64,000 nt of DNA from Hydrogenovibrio sp965140365 (GCA_965140365.1 OZ223196.1), one strand, 5' to 3'; shown: positions 35,494 through 44,745, numbered from the stretch's first letter. Program-made: numbers and translations. The notes: a model not told the origin generated them from the sequence alone.

Positions 35494-36039
35494 ATGTCAT
35501 CGAGTTTTCAAGCAGAAACCCTAATCGAACTCTTCAACGCCTCCTTTATTCCGCTCCGGAATACCAAGCTGGTATGCTGCGAGCCTGAACCGATTTATCG
35601 CCCAGCGGATCAGACGCACCCACACCATCGCATTATTTTCGCGCACGGTTTCTTTGCATCGGCTTTGCATGAAATTGCCCATTGGTGCATTGCCGGGCCG
35701 GAACGACGTTTATTGGAGGATTTCGGCTATTGGTATCAGCCGGATGGGCGGACAGCCGAGCAACAAGCCGAATTTGAGCGGGTGGAAATCAAGCCGCAGG
35801 CCTTGGAATGGATTTTTTCCGCTTCTGCGGGATTCCCGTTTGTTTTCAGTGCGGATAATCTCAGTGGTGGCGTGGGGGCTTCGGACACTTTCAAAGAAAA
35901 CGTCCTGCGCCAAGTGAAAGCCTATTTATCGGAAGGGTTGCCGGAAGATGCCCAGGCCTGGTCAAATGTCCTATTACAGCATTATCGGCCAGGCCTGGCG
36001 CTGCAGGCATCGGAATTCGATTTATCCCAAGTTCGTTGA
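35494..36039 (+). CDS. epmC: Elongation factor P hydroxylase EpmC (YfcM)
   Basis: 181 residues. The family core HGFFASALHEIAHWCIAGPE carries HExxH-like metal ligands, followed by LLEDFGYWYQPDGRTAEQQ and VEIKPQALEW. EpmC hydroxylates the beta-lysylated lysine of EF-P, so EpmA and EpmB should exist elsewhere in the genome. Two exact CCAGGCCTGG sites lie in its last 90 bases. Confidence 0.93.
   Translation: MSSSFQAETLIELFNASFIPLRNTKLVCCEPEPIYRPADQTHPHHRIIFAHGFFASALHEIAHWCIAGPERRLLEDFGYWYQPDGRTAEQQAEFERVEIKPQALEWIFSASAGFPFVFSADNLSGGVGASDTFKENVLRQVKAYLSEGLPEDAQAWSNVLLQHYRPGLALQASEFDLSQVR
35952..35961. repeat. CCAGGCCTGG site 1 in epmC
   Basis: Exact decamer read as Gln-Ala-Trp (DAQAWSN). Confidence 0.85.
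35989..35998. repeat. CCAGGCCTGG site 2 in epmC
   Basis: Exact decamer 37 bp after site 1, in a different reading frame, read as Pro-Gly-Leu (RPGLAL). Confidence 0.85.
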
Positions 36040-36056
36040 AACAGGTTATTTTTTCG

Positions 36057-36140
36057 TTATTTCTTACGGCGCGGCACCACTGCCCAAACAATCACCAAGA
36101 CAAGAACCAACAATAAACCCATTTCCAGTAACGCCCACAT
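36057..36140 (-). CDS. 27-residue single-span membrane peptide
   Basis: A tiny frame from ATG 36140 to TAA 36057. The sequence begins MWALLEMG, continues with an unbroken run of Leu/Val/Ile (about residues 8-22) and ends VVPRRKK, the layout of a one-span membrane protein with a basic cytoplasmic end. Its ATG lies 8 bases after the stop of the GGDEF-like gene on the same strand, with GAAGAG about 11 bases upstream, which suggests translational coupling. No homologue is recognised. A hydrophobic run of this composition by chance in AT-poor DNA is unlikely but possible. Confidence 0.5.
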   Translation of the reverse strand: MWALLEMGLLLVLVLVIVWAVVPRRKK

Positions 36141-36148
36141 GGCTCAAA

Positions 36149-37168
36149 TCACTCTTCAATCTTTACCACGGAACCGTGTTTGCCATCGGTGACCTTCGCT
36201 AAACCGGTGGAAACTTTACGATCGATGGTTTCGATATCGTCGTACACCGCGACCTTGACGATCACGGCGTTCAATTCAATGTTTTTGATTTCCTGTTGTT
36301 TGTCTTTCACCACCAGCTTTTTGCTGCTAACCACCTTACGGATTTTTTCAATGTAATCCGGAATTTGATGAATTGGGAAAGACGGTGGCGGGAAAACAGC
36401 AAATTCATCTTCCTGCAATCGCATCATTTGCCAGGTTTCTTCCGTTTCCGACTGAATGATTTTCACCACCAATCGAATGATACTGTCACCCAGTAGCCAG
36501 GAAAATGCTTCGTTATACGAATCCAGATTCTTGATGTCGAAAACAATGAAGTGGCGCTTGGAAATAACACCCGACATGGACTCTTTGAGAAATTCTCCCA
36601 ATGTTTTTTTGAAATAACTTTTGTCCGGCAACCCCGTCAGGAAGTCGCGACTCATGTTTTGTTCGATTTCAATGACTTCGTTTTGGACGTTCTCCAGTGA
36701 CTGAACGTTTTTCTGCATCCATAAAGTCGTTTCCAACGAACTGGATTCAACCGTCTTTAACTCCATCACCGCTTCTGAAAGAATAATCTCAATCGCTTCC
36801 CGCGTTTCGGCAATGGTCAGGCTTTCGCGCATATCCCCCAGAGTGTCCTGATGCGAACGCACACTTTCGACAAAATCGTAAATCTTTTTCTTCAGGTCAT
36901 TGGCTTTATCGATGATTTGCGTGGTATTGCGATTCAGTCCGAGGCTTTCTCGGAAATGTTCTTTCAAGACATACACTTCATAGAGTTTTTCGTAAGACGC
37001 ATCGGAAATGGGCTGCCCGGTCGATAGAAAGGATTTCATGCGGGCAATTAATGCTTTATTTTCGCCCAAATAATACAAAAACCAAATACTGAACGTGACC
37101 GGTGACGGTTCGATATTATTCTTAGTGAGGTGTTCTATCGCTTTTCGTGCGACGATTTGGTGATTCAT
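36149..37168 (-). CDS. Degenerate GGDEF-domain protein
   Basis: 339 residues. The N-terminal half is helical and charged with likely coiled coils (about 90-180), then DFLTGLPDKSYFKKTL opens a GGDEF-type fold (about 175-330). The metal Asp region FIVFDIKNLDSYNEAFSWLLGD is recognisable, but the signature GGDEF reads QEDEF (RLQEDEFAVF), so the two glycines that hold GTP are replaced. It is therefore probably not a cyclase and may bind a nucleotide or act as a signalling scaffold. It has no membrane span. Codes directly upstream of the 27-residue membrane peptide. Confidence 0.82.
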   Translation of the reverse strand: MNHQIVARKAIEHLTKNNIEPSPVTFSIWFLYYLGENKALIARMKSFLSTGQPISDASYEKLYEVYVLKEHFRESLGLNRNTTQIIDKANDLKKKIYDFVESVRSHQDTLGDMRESLTIAETREAIEIILSEAVMELKTVESSSLETTLWMQKNVQSLENVQNEVIEIEQNMSRDFLTGLPDKSYFKKTLGEFLKESMSGVISKRHFIVFDIKNLDSYNEAFSWLLGDSIIRLVVKIIQSETEETWQMMRLQEDEFAVFPPPSFPIHQIPDYIEKIRKVVSSKKLVVKDKQQEIKNIELNAVIVKVAVYDDIETIDRKVSTGLAKVTDGKHGSVVKIEE

Positions 37169-37223
37169 ATATATCTTCCCGTAAAGTTAACCCATGACCC
37201 GAAGCCAATAAAACGTCCCTGTT

Positions 37224-38600
37224 TTAGGCTTCGGCACGCTCCGATAACATCTCCAACAAACGGTGATGAAGGCCGCCGAAACTGCCATTACTCATCACCA
37301 CAACTCGGTCGCCGGGGTCAAGTTCCGCCACCAACCGTGCCAATAAGGCATCATAAGATTCCTCAACCGTTACCGGGCATTCAAAGGCGTCGGTTTCCAA
37401 TCGCCATTGCCAGGCCGGGTCAATAAAGGCATAAACGGCATCCGCTTGCGAAAAGGCTTTTGGCAAGGTCGAGCGGTGAATCCCCATTCGCATGGTATTG
37501 GAACGCGGTTCAAATACCGCAATCAAGCGGCCCGCCTGACCATCGGCTTGCATTTGCGCCCGTGCGCCGTCGAGCGTGGTGGCAATGGCCGTGGGATGAT
37601 GGGCAAAATCATCGTAAATCAACACCCCATCGGCCTCGCCTAAGCGAGTCATGCGGCGGCGCACACCTTTAAAACGGCTCAAAGCTTGCACGCAGTCGGT
37701 CACCGGCACACCGCAATGACGAGCGGCGGCAATCGCACTCAAGCCATTACGCACATTATGCAACCCGGTCATCCCCCAACCGACTTTTCCGCAGGATTCA
37801 CCTTGGAAAAACACTTCGAACACCGACCCGTCGGCTTCTGTCAATTCAAAATACCAATCGGCTTGAGAGCCGCTTTCGCCCTGCGATTCCAGTGGTGTCC
37901 AGCACCCTTGTGCCAGAACATCATCAATCGCCACCTCGGCCTTGGGGTGGATAATCATGCCATTCCCCGGCACGGTTCGCACCAGATGGTGAAACTGTTT
38001 CTGAATGGCCGCCAGATTATCGAAAATATCGGCGTGATCAAACTCCAGATTATTCAGCACGCAGGTTCTCGGATGATAATGAACGAATTTTGAACGCTTA
38101 TCGAAAAACGCCGTATCGTATTCATCCGCTTCGACGACAAAAAACGGTGCCTTCCCCAACCGAGCGGATACCCCAAAATTTTCCGGCACACCACCAATTA
38201 AAAACCCAGGCGACAAACCGGCCTCTTCCAATATCCAGGCGACCATTGAAGCGGTGGTGGTTTTACCGTGTGTACCCGCCACCGCGACCACCCAACGATC
38301 TTTCAGAATATTTTCCGCCAACCATTGCGGACCGGACGTATAGAACTGCTGAGCATTGAGCGTTTGTTCCACCGCAGGGTGACCTCGACTCAAGGCGTTT
38401 CCGATGACCACCGTTTCCGGCTCGCGGGCGAGAAAATTGTCATCGTAATTGGAAACATCAATGCCGGCTTGTTCCAATTGCGTGCTCATCGGCGGGTAAA
38501 TGGCTTGATCCGACCCGGAAACATTGAACCCCATGCTTTTTGCCAGTTGGGCAATTCCTCCCATAAAGGTTCCGGCAATACCTAAAATATGAACTTTCAA
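37224..38600 (-). CDS. mpl: Murein tripeptide ligase Mpl
   Basis: 458 residues from a TTG at 38600 with AGGGAG five bases upstream, giving MKVHILGIAGTFMGG as in E. coli Mpl; a GTG six bases earlier lacks spacing. Mur-ligase motifs: VAVAGTHGKTTTASMVAW (ATP), NNLEFDHADIF, and IYDDFAHHPTAI in the C-terminal domain. It attaches recycled L-Ala-D-Glu-mDAP to UDP-MurNAc in cell-wall recycling. Single gene, divergent from rnd. Confidence 0.95.
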   Translation of the reverse strand: MKVHILGIAGTFMGGIAQLAKSMGFNVSGSDQAIYPPMSTQLEQAGIDVSNYDDNFLAREPETVVIGNALSRGHPAVEQTLNAQQFYTSGPQWLAENILKDRWVVAVAGTHGKTTTASMVAWILEEAGLSPGFLIGGVPENFGVSARLGKAPFFVVEADEYDTAFFDKRSKFVHYHPRTCVLNNLEFDHADIFDNLAAIQKQFHHLVRTVPGNGMIIHPKAEVAIDDVLAQGCWTPLESQGESGSQADWYFELTEADGSVFEVFFQGESCGKVGWGMTGLHNVRNGLSAIAAARHCGVPVTDCVQALSRFKGVRRRMTRLGEADGVLIYDDFAHHPTAIATTLDGARAQMQADGQAGRLIAVFEPRSNTMRMGIHRSTLPKAFSQADAVYAFIDPAWQWRLETDAFECPVTVEESYDALLARLVAELDPGDRVVVMSNGSFGGLHHRLLEMLSERAEA

Positions 38601-38770
38601 GTACACTCCCTGTCAAATGCCAACCTGAAAGACTGCATTCCTAAACCGTTTAACGGCTGTAGGAGTAAATTTTTTAACAATCTTTGCGGCATTTGGTTAT
38701 CTTATTGAAGATTTCTGAAAAAGCAATGCTTTTGCTTGCCGAACGACAAACAACCTCTTAAACTGATTTT

Positions 38771-39919
38771 ATGACCTATACATTTATTGATACTCAAGCG
38801 GACTTAGCGGCTTTCTGCGACCTGATTCAAGCCGACAACTGGTTCGCCATCGATACCGAATTCGTGCGTACCGATACCTATTTTCCCAAACTGTGTTTGA
38901 TTCAGATTCAAAGCCGTTCAGGGCATGCCGCCATTATCGATCCGATGGTCATTGAAACTTTGGACCCCTTGTGGCGATTACTGGAAAATCCAAACATCCA
39001 AAAGGTGTTCCACTCCGCCCGTCAAGACATTGAGGTATTGTATCAAGTTTCCGGCCGCATGCCGGTGGCGATTTACGACACTCAAATTGCCGGGGTTTTT
39101 CTTGGTCATGGAGACCTGGCGGGGTTGGCGAGAGTCATTAAAGCCGAACTGGGTACCGAGCTGGAAAAAGACCAAACTCGAACCGATTGGAGCCGCCGCC
39201 CGTTGACCGACAAACAGCTGGAATATGCCATCAACGACGTACGATATTTGGCCCCTTTATATGAACGCTACCAAGACAAACTGACCGAATCACAACAAGC
39301 CGCGCTTTCGGAAGATTTTGATGCCCTACTGAATGAAGACCTCTACCGTCTCGCGCCTGAAAACGCCGGTGAAAAAATTAAACCCATACAAAAACTGCCT
39401 CGTAAGAACAAAGCCATTGCTTGTCGTTTAGCCGAATGGCGGGAACTTTACGCCATCAATCATAACAAACCCAAACGTTGGGTGCTGTCCGACGATGCGC
39501 TCGTCGCCATTGCCAAACGCCCACCGAAAGCACGCGAAGCTCTGTATAAAGTGCCGAACATCAAATCGTCTTCGGTGAAAAACTTTGGTGACGAATGGAT
39601 TGAAATCATCGATGAGGTGTTTGCCAATCCGGACGCCTGGCCCGAAGCGGCCAGCAAACCGGCTCCAGCTACGCCCCAAGAAGATATTTTCATCAATATC
39701 GGTTTTGCGTTATTGCAACAAGTGGCTCAGGATTACCACATTAACCCACCGAATATTGCCGGAAAAACTGATTTGCTCCACCTGATTCGCCATCCGGACA
39801 ACACGCTTTCCGGGTGGCGTCACGCCTTATTTGGTCAGCCATTTACCGACTTTTTAAACGGCAAAGGTGGCTTAGCCGTTGAGGATAACCGCCTCATTCA
39901 AAAAACTTTCATCCCATAA
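38771..39919 (+). CDS. rnd: Ribonuclease D
   Basis: 382 residues. DEDD exonuclease domain: FAIDTEFVRTDTYFPKLCLIQ (Exo I), FHSARQDIEVL (Exo II) and YAINDVRYLAPLYERY (Exo III, DEDDy type). An HRDC domain follows (about 215-295; LAEWRELYAINHNKPKRWV) and then a C-terminal region typical of RNase D. It trims 3' ends of tRNA precursors. Confidence 0.95.
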   Translation: MTYTFIDTQADLAAFCDLIQADNWFAIDTEFVRTDTYFPKLCLIQIQSRSGHAAIIDPMVIETLDPLWRLLENPNIQKVFHSARQDIEVLYQVSGRMPVAIYDTQIAGVFLGHGDLAGLARVIKAELGTELEKDQTRTDWSRRPLTDKQLEYAINDVRYLAPLYERYQDKLTESQQAALSEDFDALLNEDLYRLAPENAGEKIKPIQKLPRKNKAIACRLAEWRELYAINHNKPKRWVLSDDALVAIAKRPPKAREALYKVPNIKSSSVKNFGDEWIEIIDEVFANPDAWPEAASKPAPATPQEDIFINIGFALLQQVAQDYHINPPNIAGKTDLLHLIRHPDNTLSGWRHALFGQPFTDFLNGKGGLAVEDNRLIQKTFIP

Positions 39920-39976
39920 ATTGCACTATATCTCTTATAATCATTTCATATCAAAAATGTGAAAGGATCGCAGTCT

Positions 39977-41251
39977 ATGTCGCACCCGAGAAATGTCATT
40001 TACGCACAAGCCGGCGGGGTTACGGCCGTCATTAACGCCAGTGCCGCAGGTGTCATCGAAATGGCGAAACGTCACCCGGAAAAATTCGGTAAAGTCTATG
40101 CCGCCATCAACGGCATCGTCGGCGTATTGGAAGAGCGATTGACCGATGCTTCGCGCTTCAGCGAAGACACTTTGGACCGTCTAAAAACCCAACCCGGGGC
40201 CGCTTTTCAGGCTTGTCGCTTCGACCTCGACAGCATTGATGAAAACCCGGGGCAATACCAACGGGTGCTGGAAGTGTTCCGAACCTACGACATCGGCTAC
40301 TTTTTTTACAACGGCGGCAATGGTTCCATGGTCACGGCGCAAAAAGTGGCCGATTACTGTTCAGCCCACGGTCATCCGGTCACATGCATTGGTGTAGCAA
40401 AAACCATCGACAACGACCTCGCATTGTCGCATTGCAGTCCAGGGTTCGGCAGTGCGGCCAAATACATTGCCACCAGCTTACTGGAAGCAACGATGGACCT
40501 GTTTTCAATGCATAATACGTCCACCAAATTTTTTGCATTGGAAGCCATGGGCCGTAATGTCGGCTGGTTGACCATCGCCGGCGGACTCATCAAAACCGCC
40601 ATGCCGGACGTCCCCTTACTGATTCTGCCCGCTGAACGCCCTTTCGAACGCAACAAATTCCTGGAACGTGTCCAGCACCTGATCGACAGCAAAGGCTACT
40701 GCGTTTGCATCGTTTCCGAAGGACTGATGGATCCGGACGGCCATTACATATCCATCGAAAACGTTGAACACACTCACAACAACGATTACACCCAACTGGG
40801 CGGTGTGGCCCACACCTTATCCGGCCTGGTAGCCAACACCTTCAATTGCAAAACCCACAGTGCCGTACCCGATTATTTGCAGCGTTCCGCCAGTCACCAA
40901 GTGTCGCAAACCGACTGGGAAATGGCTTACCGAGCCGGCAAAGCAGCTGTACAAGCTGCGCTGGATGGACAACACGGCGTCTTGCCGGTAATTGAAGTCA
41001 TCGACACCCAACCCCTGGTGTGGCGTTACAAAAACGTCGACTTATTTGAAGTCGCCGATTTGGAAAAATGCGTCCCGGACGAGTTCCTCACCGAAGATGG
41101 TATGGACATCACCCCCGCCGCCATTGATTATTTGTTACCCCTCATCAAAGGCGAACGTCCTATCCAATATCGAAACGGACTGCCGGATATTTACCCGATG
41201 CATTTTGACTTGGTCGAACAACAACTCCCCAAATACAAAGCCGTCAAATAA
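39977..41251 (+). CDS. Pyrophosphate-dependent 6-phosphofructokinase
   Basis: 424 residues from ATG 39977, with AAAGGA ten bases upstream; an in-frame GTG lies 18 bases earlier. Phosphofructokinase motifs: AQAGGVTAVINASAAG at the N-terminus, YNGGNGSM, GVAKTIDNDLALSHCSPGFG (catalytic TIDND) and EAMGRNVGWLTIAGG (substrate). The insertion pattern and PFK size fit the PPi-using group; an Asn where ATP enzymes have GGDGS agrees. It runs fructose-6-P/fructose-1,6-bisP reversibly and lets autotrophs and methylotrophs replace fructose bisphosphatase. A TATAAT lies at 39936. Confidence 0.92.
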   Translation: MSHPRNVIYAQAGGVTAVINASAAGVIEMAKRHPEKFGKVYAAINGIVGVLEERLTDASRFSEDTLDRLKTQPGAAFQACRFDLDSIDENPGQYQRVLEVFRTYDIGYFFYNGGNGSMVTAQKVADYCSAHGHPVTCIGVAKTIDNDLALSHCSPGFGSAAKYIATSLLEATMDLFSMHNTSTKFFALEAMGRNVGWLTIAGGLIKTAMPDVPLLILPAERPFERNKFLERVQHLIDSKGYCVCIVSEGLMDPDGHYISIENVEHTHNNDYTQLGGVAHTLSGLVANTFNCKTHSAVPDYLQRSASHQVSQTDWEMAYRAGKAAVQAALDGQHGVLPVIEVIDTQPLVWRYKNVDLFEVADLEKCVPDEFLTEDGMDITPAAIDYLLPLIKGERPIQYRNGLPDIYPMHFDLVEQQLPKYKAVK

Positions 41252-41260
41252 ACAAACCGA

Positions 41261-41286
41261 GAAATTGACCAGGCCTGGTCAATTTC
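41261..41286 (+). terminator. PPi-PFK palindrome on CCAGGCCTGG
   Basis: 26 bp of perfect symmetry (GAAATTGA arms) centred on the decamer at 41269-41278, starting 10 bases after the stop. Only three T follow, so it is a weak terminator by form. Confidence 0.7.
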
Positions 41287-41371
41287 AACCAAAAACCGTC
41301 ACGATTCTTTTAAAATAGCGCCCGTTGCACTTTTATAAAAACAAGATTCATTTTTATCAGGAAGCAAATTT

Positions 41372-42205
41372 ATGGACTTCTCAAGCATTGACTTAAAAAG
41401 CCTATGGGAAACCTATGGCATTGAATGGGGTACAAATATCGTTCTGGCATTGATTATCTTCATTGTCGGACGCTGGGCCTCTAAACTGATTTCCGGTATT
41501 GTTCAACGTCTACTCAAACGCGGCAAAATGGATGACATGCTGATTAATTTCATCATGTCGATTCTAAACGCCGTCCTGCTACTGTTCATCATCATTGCCA
41601 CCTTGAGCCAATTAGGTATCGACACCACCTCTTTGGTCGCCTTAATCGGTGCCGCCGGTTTGGCCATCGGCCTGGCCTTGAAGGACTCTTTGCAAAACTT
41701 TGCTTCCGGTGTCATGCTGATTTTATTCAAACCATTCAAAGTCGGCAATTTCGTGGAAGCCGCCGGCACTTCGGGTGTCGTCGAAAGCGTAGGCATTTTC
41801 AGCTCCACTTTCCGCACCGGCGACAACCGTGAAGTCATTATTCCGAATGGCAATATCTATAAAGGCACCATCACCAACTACTCGGCCCGTGAAACCCGCC
41901 GTGTTGATATGGTGTTCGGCATTGGTTACGACGACGACATTAAGCAAGCCAAACAAATTCTGACGGATTTGGTCGAATCCGACGAACGCGTCTTGCAAGA
42001 CCCGGCTCCGACCATCGCCGTCTCCGAGCTGGCCGACTCCAGCATCAACTTCGTGGTGCGTCCTTGGGTTCAATCCGGCGACTATTGGGGCTTGAAATGG
42101 GGTATGAACGAAAAGGTCAAACACGCCTTCGACGAAGCCGGTATCGGCATCCCTTATCCGCAAATGGATGTACACCTGCATTCTCAAGAAACCGACTCCA
42201 AATAA
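41372..42205 (+). CDS. mscS: Small-conductance mechanosensitive channel MscS
   Basis: 277 residues. Three membrane spans (about 20-40, 60-80, 90-112); TM3 has the Gly/Ala-rich helix LIGAAGLAIGLALKDSLQNFASG. The beta domain follows with FKPFKVGNFVEAAGTSGVVESVGIF and VIIPNGNIYKGTITNYSA, then the C-terminal portal domain (PYPQMDVHLH). It opens under membrane tension to release solutes during hypo-osmotic shock. It precedes a DUF481 gene by 49 bases. Confidence 0.95.
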   Translation: MDFSSIDLKSLWETYGIEWGTNIVLALIIFIVGRWASKLISGIVQRLLKRGKMDDMLINFIMSILNAVLLLFIIIATLSQLGIDTTSLVALIGAAGLAIGLALKDSLQNFASGVMLILFKPFKVGNFVEAAGTSGVVESVGIFSSTFRTGDNREVIIPNGNIYKGTITNYSARETRRVDMVFGIGYDDDIKQAKQILTDLVESDERVLQDPAPTIAVSELADSSINFVVRPWVQSGDYWGLKWGMNEKVKHAFDEAGIGIPYPQMDVHLHSQETDSK

Positions 42206-42253
42206 CGATTTCATCTAAGAATTAAGCATTAAAAGTATTAAAGGTAGTAAAAA

Positions 42254-42991
42254 ATGACAAGACAAACCCTCGCACTCCTAACCCTTTCATCACTGTTTGC
42301 CAGCAGCCAGGTCATGGCCGCTGAAGCGAAGACCGACAAGGGCCTGCACGGTTCCGGTGAAGCCGGTTATTCCGAAACCTCCGGCAACACCAATACACAA
42401 GCCATTTACGCTTCCTTGAAGCTGGATTACACTCAGGAGATGTACAAGCTGAAAGGCAAAATCGACGCCTCCAATAAAAAAGAAGACGGCAACCGCACCG
42501 AAGAACGTTATGTGGGAGACCTGCAAGGAAACCTGTATTTTTCCGACTACCAAAAAGCCTACGGTTTCGGACAATTCCGTGCGGAAAACAACCGTTTCGA
42601 AGACATTGACCTCAACACCTACACTCTGGTCGGTTTGGGTTACAACTTCATTAAAGAAAAGGACTTGGTTCTAACGGGTGAAGCCGGTATCGGTAACCAA
42701 ACCCAGGATTACACCAAAGACAGTGGCGAAAAAGACTTTTCGCAAGTAATTGGAAAGCTTTACGGGAACTTCGAATACGGCTTTAACGATAATGTTCGCT
42801 TCTTACAGAACCTGACGGTATTCACCGGTGAAAAGCAGACCAAATATGAAAGCAACACCGGGTTGAAAGTTAAACTGAACGGTAACCTTAACCTGAAACT
42901 CAACTACCAATACCGTCACAACGACAACCCCGCCGCTGGCAAGAAAAAAGACGATACCGAAACAATGTTAACCTTGATGTACGACTTCTAA
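42254..42991 (+). CDS. DUF481 (YdiY-like) outer-membrane protein
   Basis: 245 residues with a signal peptide (about 1-22, ending VMAAE). The mature part is beta-rich with alternating aromatic residues (GSGEAGYSETSGNTNTQAIY, RYVGDLQGNLYFSDYQKAYG, LNLKLNYQYRHNDN) and ends in MLTLMYDF with terminal Phe, a BAM-recognised barrel end. DUF481 proteins are predicted outer-membrane barrels of unknown role. Confidence 0.9.
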   Translation: MTRQTLALLTLSSLFASSQVMAAEAKTDKGLHGSGEAGYSETSGNTNTQAIYASLKLDYTQEMYKLKGKIDASNKKEDGNRTEERYVGDLQGNLYFSDYQKAYGFGQFRAENNRFEDIDLNTYTLVGLGYNFIKEKDLVLTGEAGIGNQTQDYTKDSGEKDFSQVIGKLYGNFEYGFNDNVRFLQNLTVFTGEKQTKYESNTGLKVKLNGNLNLKLNYQYRHNDNPAAGKKKDDTETMLTLMYDF

Positions 42992-43010
42992 GTCATTCAT
43001 CACTTCCACT

Positions 43011-43039
43011 AAAAAAACCGGGACCATCCCGGTTTTTTT
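43011..43039 (+). terminator. DUF481 gene terminator
   Basis: Stem AAAAAAACCGGGA/TCCCGGTTTTTTT around a two-base-centred loop, 20 bases after the stop. Classical Rho-independent form. Confidence 0.93.
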
Positions 43040-43170
43040 ATGTCTTCAAATCACCATCTAACCAAAGTTGAAACACAACCCGATGAAATAAATTTTGTAT
43101 TACCTTACAAATTACTCTAGTATTAAAAGCCAGCGATATAAACAAATCCTGTAAACGAAGACCAAAAAAA

Positions 43171-44745
43171 ATGAATCTGCCTTCCTTTAAGCGCTTGTTC
43201 TCTTTTTTCCTTTTGATGACGTTAAGCGCTTCAATTTTTGCTTCCGAAACGGTTAAAGTGCAACTACGCTGGCTGCACCAGTTTCAGTTCGCCGGCTACT
43301 ATATCGCATTGGAAAAAGGCTATTACGCCGAACAGGGCTTGAATGTCGAATTGATTGCCGGCGGGCCGCACGCCCTAAAACCGATTGATGATGTCTTAAG
43401 CGGCAAAGTCGATTACGCCATCACCGGTTCCGGCGTCGTCATTGACCGAATGGAAGGCAAACCAGTGGTGGCTTTGGCCGCCATTATGCAAACCTCGCCA
43501 ATTGTGTGGATTACTTTAAAATCCTCACATATCCGCAGCCCACATGATATGGCCGGGCGCAAGCTGCTCATCATGCCGCCGCCGGAAAGCGCCGAACTAT
43601 TAACCATGCTCGAAAGCGAAGGCATCCGCACAGAAAAACTCAACATCCAAAACACCAGCTACCGCATCGAAGATCTCATTGACGGCAAAGCCGACGCCTA
43701 CGATGGCTACATCTCCAACGAGCCCTACTACCTCAAACAAAAAGGCGTCGAATACAACATCATCAACCCCAGAGACTACGGCATCAATTTTTACAGCGAC
43801 GTGCTCATTACCAGCGAACAAAAAGTGGAAAACAACCCGGAACAGGTCAGCCACTTTATTAACGCCACTTTACAGGGTTGGGAATATGCCCTAAAAAACA
43901 TTGACGAAACCATCCAACTCATCCATCAAAAATACGCTCCGCAAAAGGCACTTGAGCACCTGCAATTTGAAGCTCAAACCCTCAAAAAGCTCATCATGCC
44001 CGAGCTGGTTCAAATCGGCCACATGAACCCGGGCCGTTGGCAGTTTATCGCCGACAGCTACCGTCAACTGAACATGACCGCCGCCGACACCGATTTGGAC
44101 GGCTTCCTATTCAAAGAACATCAAAAAACTGACTACACCTTGGCGCTTAAAATCGCGTTGGCCAGCGCCATACTTTTATTGATTGCAGGCCTGGTCATTA
44201 TCAAGTTTCATAAGTTATCGCTTGAGCTGAAAAAAACCAACCGACAGTTAGAAGAACTGACCGTCATTGATCAACTCACACAAGTCAAAAACCGCCGTGG
44301 ACTACTGGAAAAATCGGCCTATGTGCTCAGCCAAACGCGCCGAAATGGCTCGCCCTGCAGTTTTCTAATGCTCGACATCGATAACTTCAAACGCATCAAC
44401 GACAATTACGGCCACCCAGCCGGTGACGCCGCTTTAATCAACTTGGCGAAGATCATTTCAGCGAACCGACGAAAACATGACATCGTCGCTCGTCTCGGGG
44501 GCGAAGAATTCGCGATATTGTTGGTGGATACAAATTTGGACGAAGCAGAAAGCGTTGCACAGAAAATTTTAAAAGACATCCAGAATTCGGTTATTCAATG
44601 CCCGAATAGCCGGACCGAATTCTCCATCACCGCCAGCATCGGCATTGCCTTAGCCGAAGGCGAACTGGAAACATTTTGGCATAAAGCCGACCAGGCTCTT
44701 TACCATGCCAAGTCGAGCGGACGTAATCAAATTTCCATCGCTTAA
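43171..44745 (+). CDS. NMT1/THI5-type periplasmic sensor fused to a diguanylate cyclase
   Basis: 524 residues. Signal peptide (about 1-24), a periplasmic NMT1/THI5-like binding domain (about 26-310; KVQLRWLHQFQFAGYYIALE, EQGLNVELIAGG, KVDYAITGSGVVI), a membrane span (about 330-350), a short coiled linker (LELKKTNRQLEELTVIDQLT) and a GGDEF domain with an active-type RLGGEEFAIL and an upstream RxxD inhibitory site (RKHD). NMT1/THI5 domains bind pyrimidine precursors of thiamine or related small molecules. The fusion should convert binding of a periplasmic ligand into c-di-GMP output. No transporter genes are next to it, favouring a receptor over an importer. Confidence 0.92.
   Translation: MNLPSFKRLFSFFLLMTLSASIFASETVKVQLRWLHQFQFAGYYIALEKGYYAEQGLNVELIAGGPHALKPIDDVLSGKVDYAITGSGVVIDRMEGKPVVALAAIMQTSPIVWITLKSSHIRSPHDMAGRKLLIMPPPESAELLTMLESEGIRTEKLNIQNTSYRIEDLIDGKADAYDGYISNEPYYLKQKGVEYNIINPRDYGINFYSDVLITSEQKVENNPEQVSHFINATLQGWEYALKNIDETIQLIHQKYAPQKALEHLQFEAQTLKKLIMPELVQIGHMNPGRWQFIADSYRQLNMTAADTDLDGFLFKEHQKTDYTLALKIALASAILLLIAGLVIIKFHKLSLELKKTNRQLEELTVIDQLTQVKNRRGLLEKSAYVLSQTRRNGSPCSFLMLDIDNFKRINDNYGHPAGDAALINLAKIISANRRKHDIVARLGGEEFAILLVDTNLDEAESVAQKILKDIQNSVIQCPNSRTEFSITASIGIALAEGELETFWHKADQALYHAKSSGRNQISIA
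44185..44194. repeat. CAGGCCTG site, one outer mismatch, in the NMT1-GGDEF gene
   Basis: GCAGGCCTGG, read as Ala-Gly-Leu in the membrane span. Confidence 0.65.
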
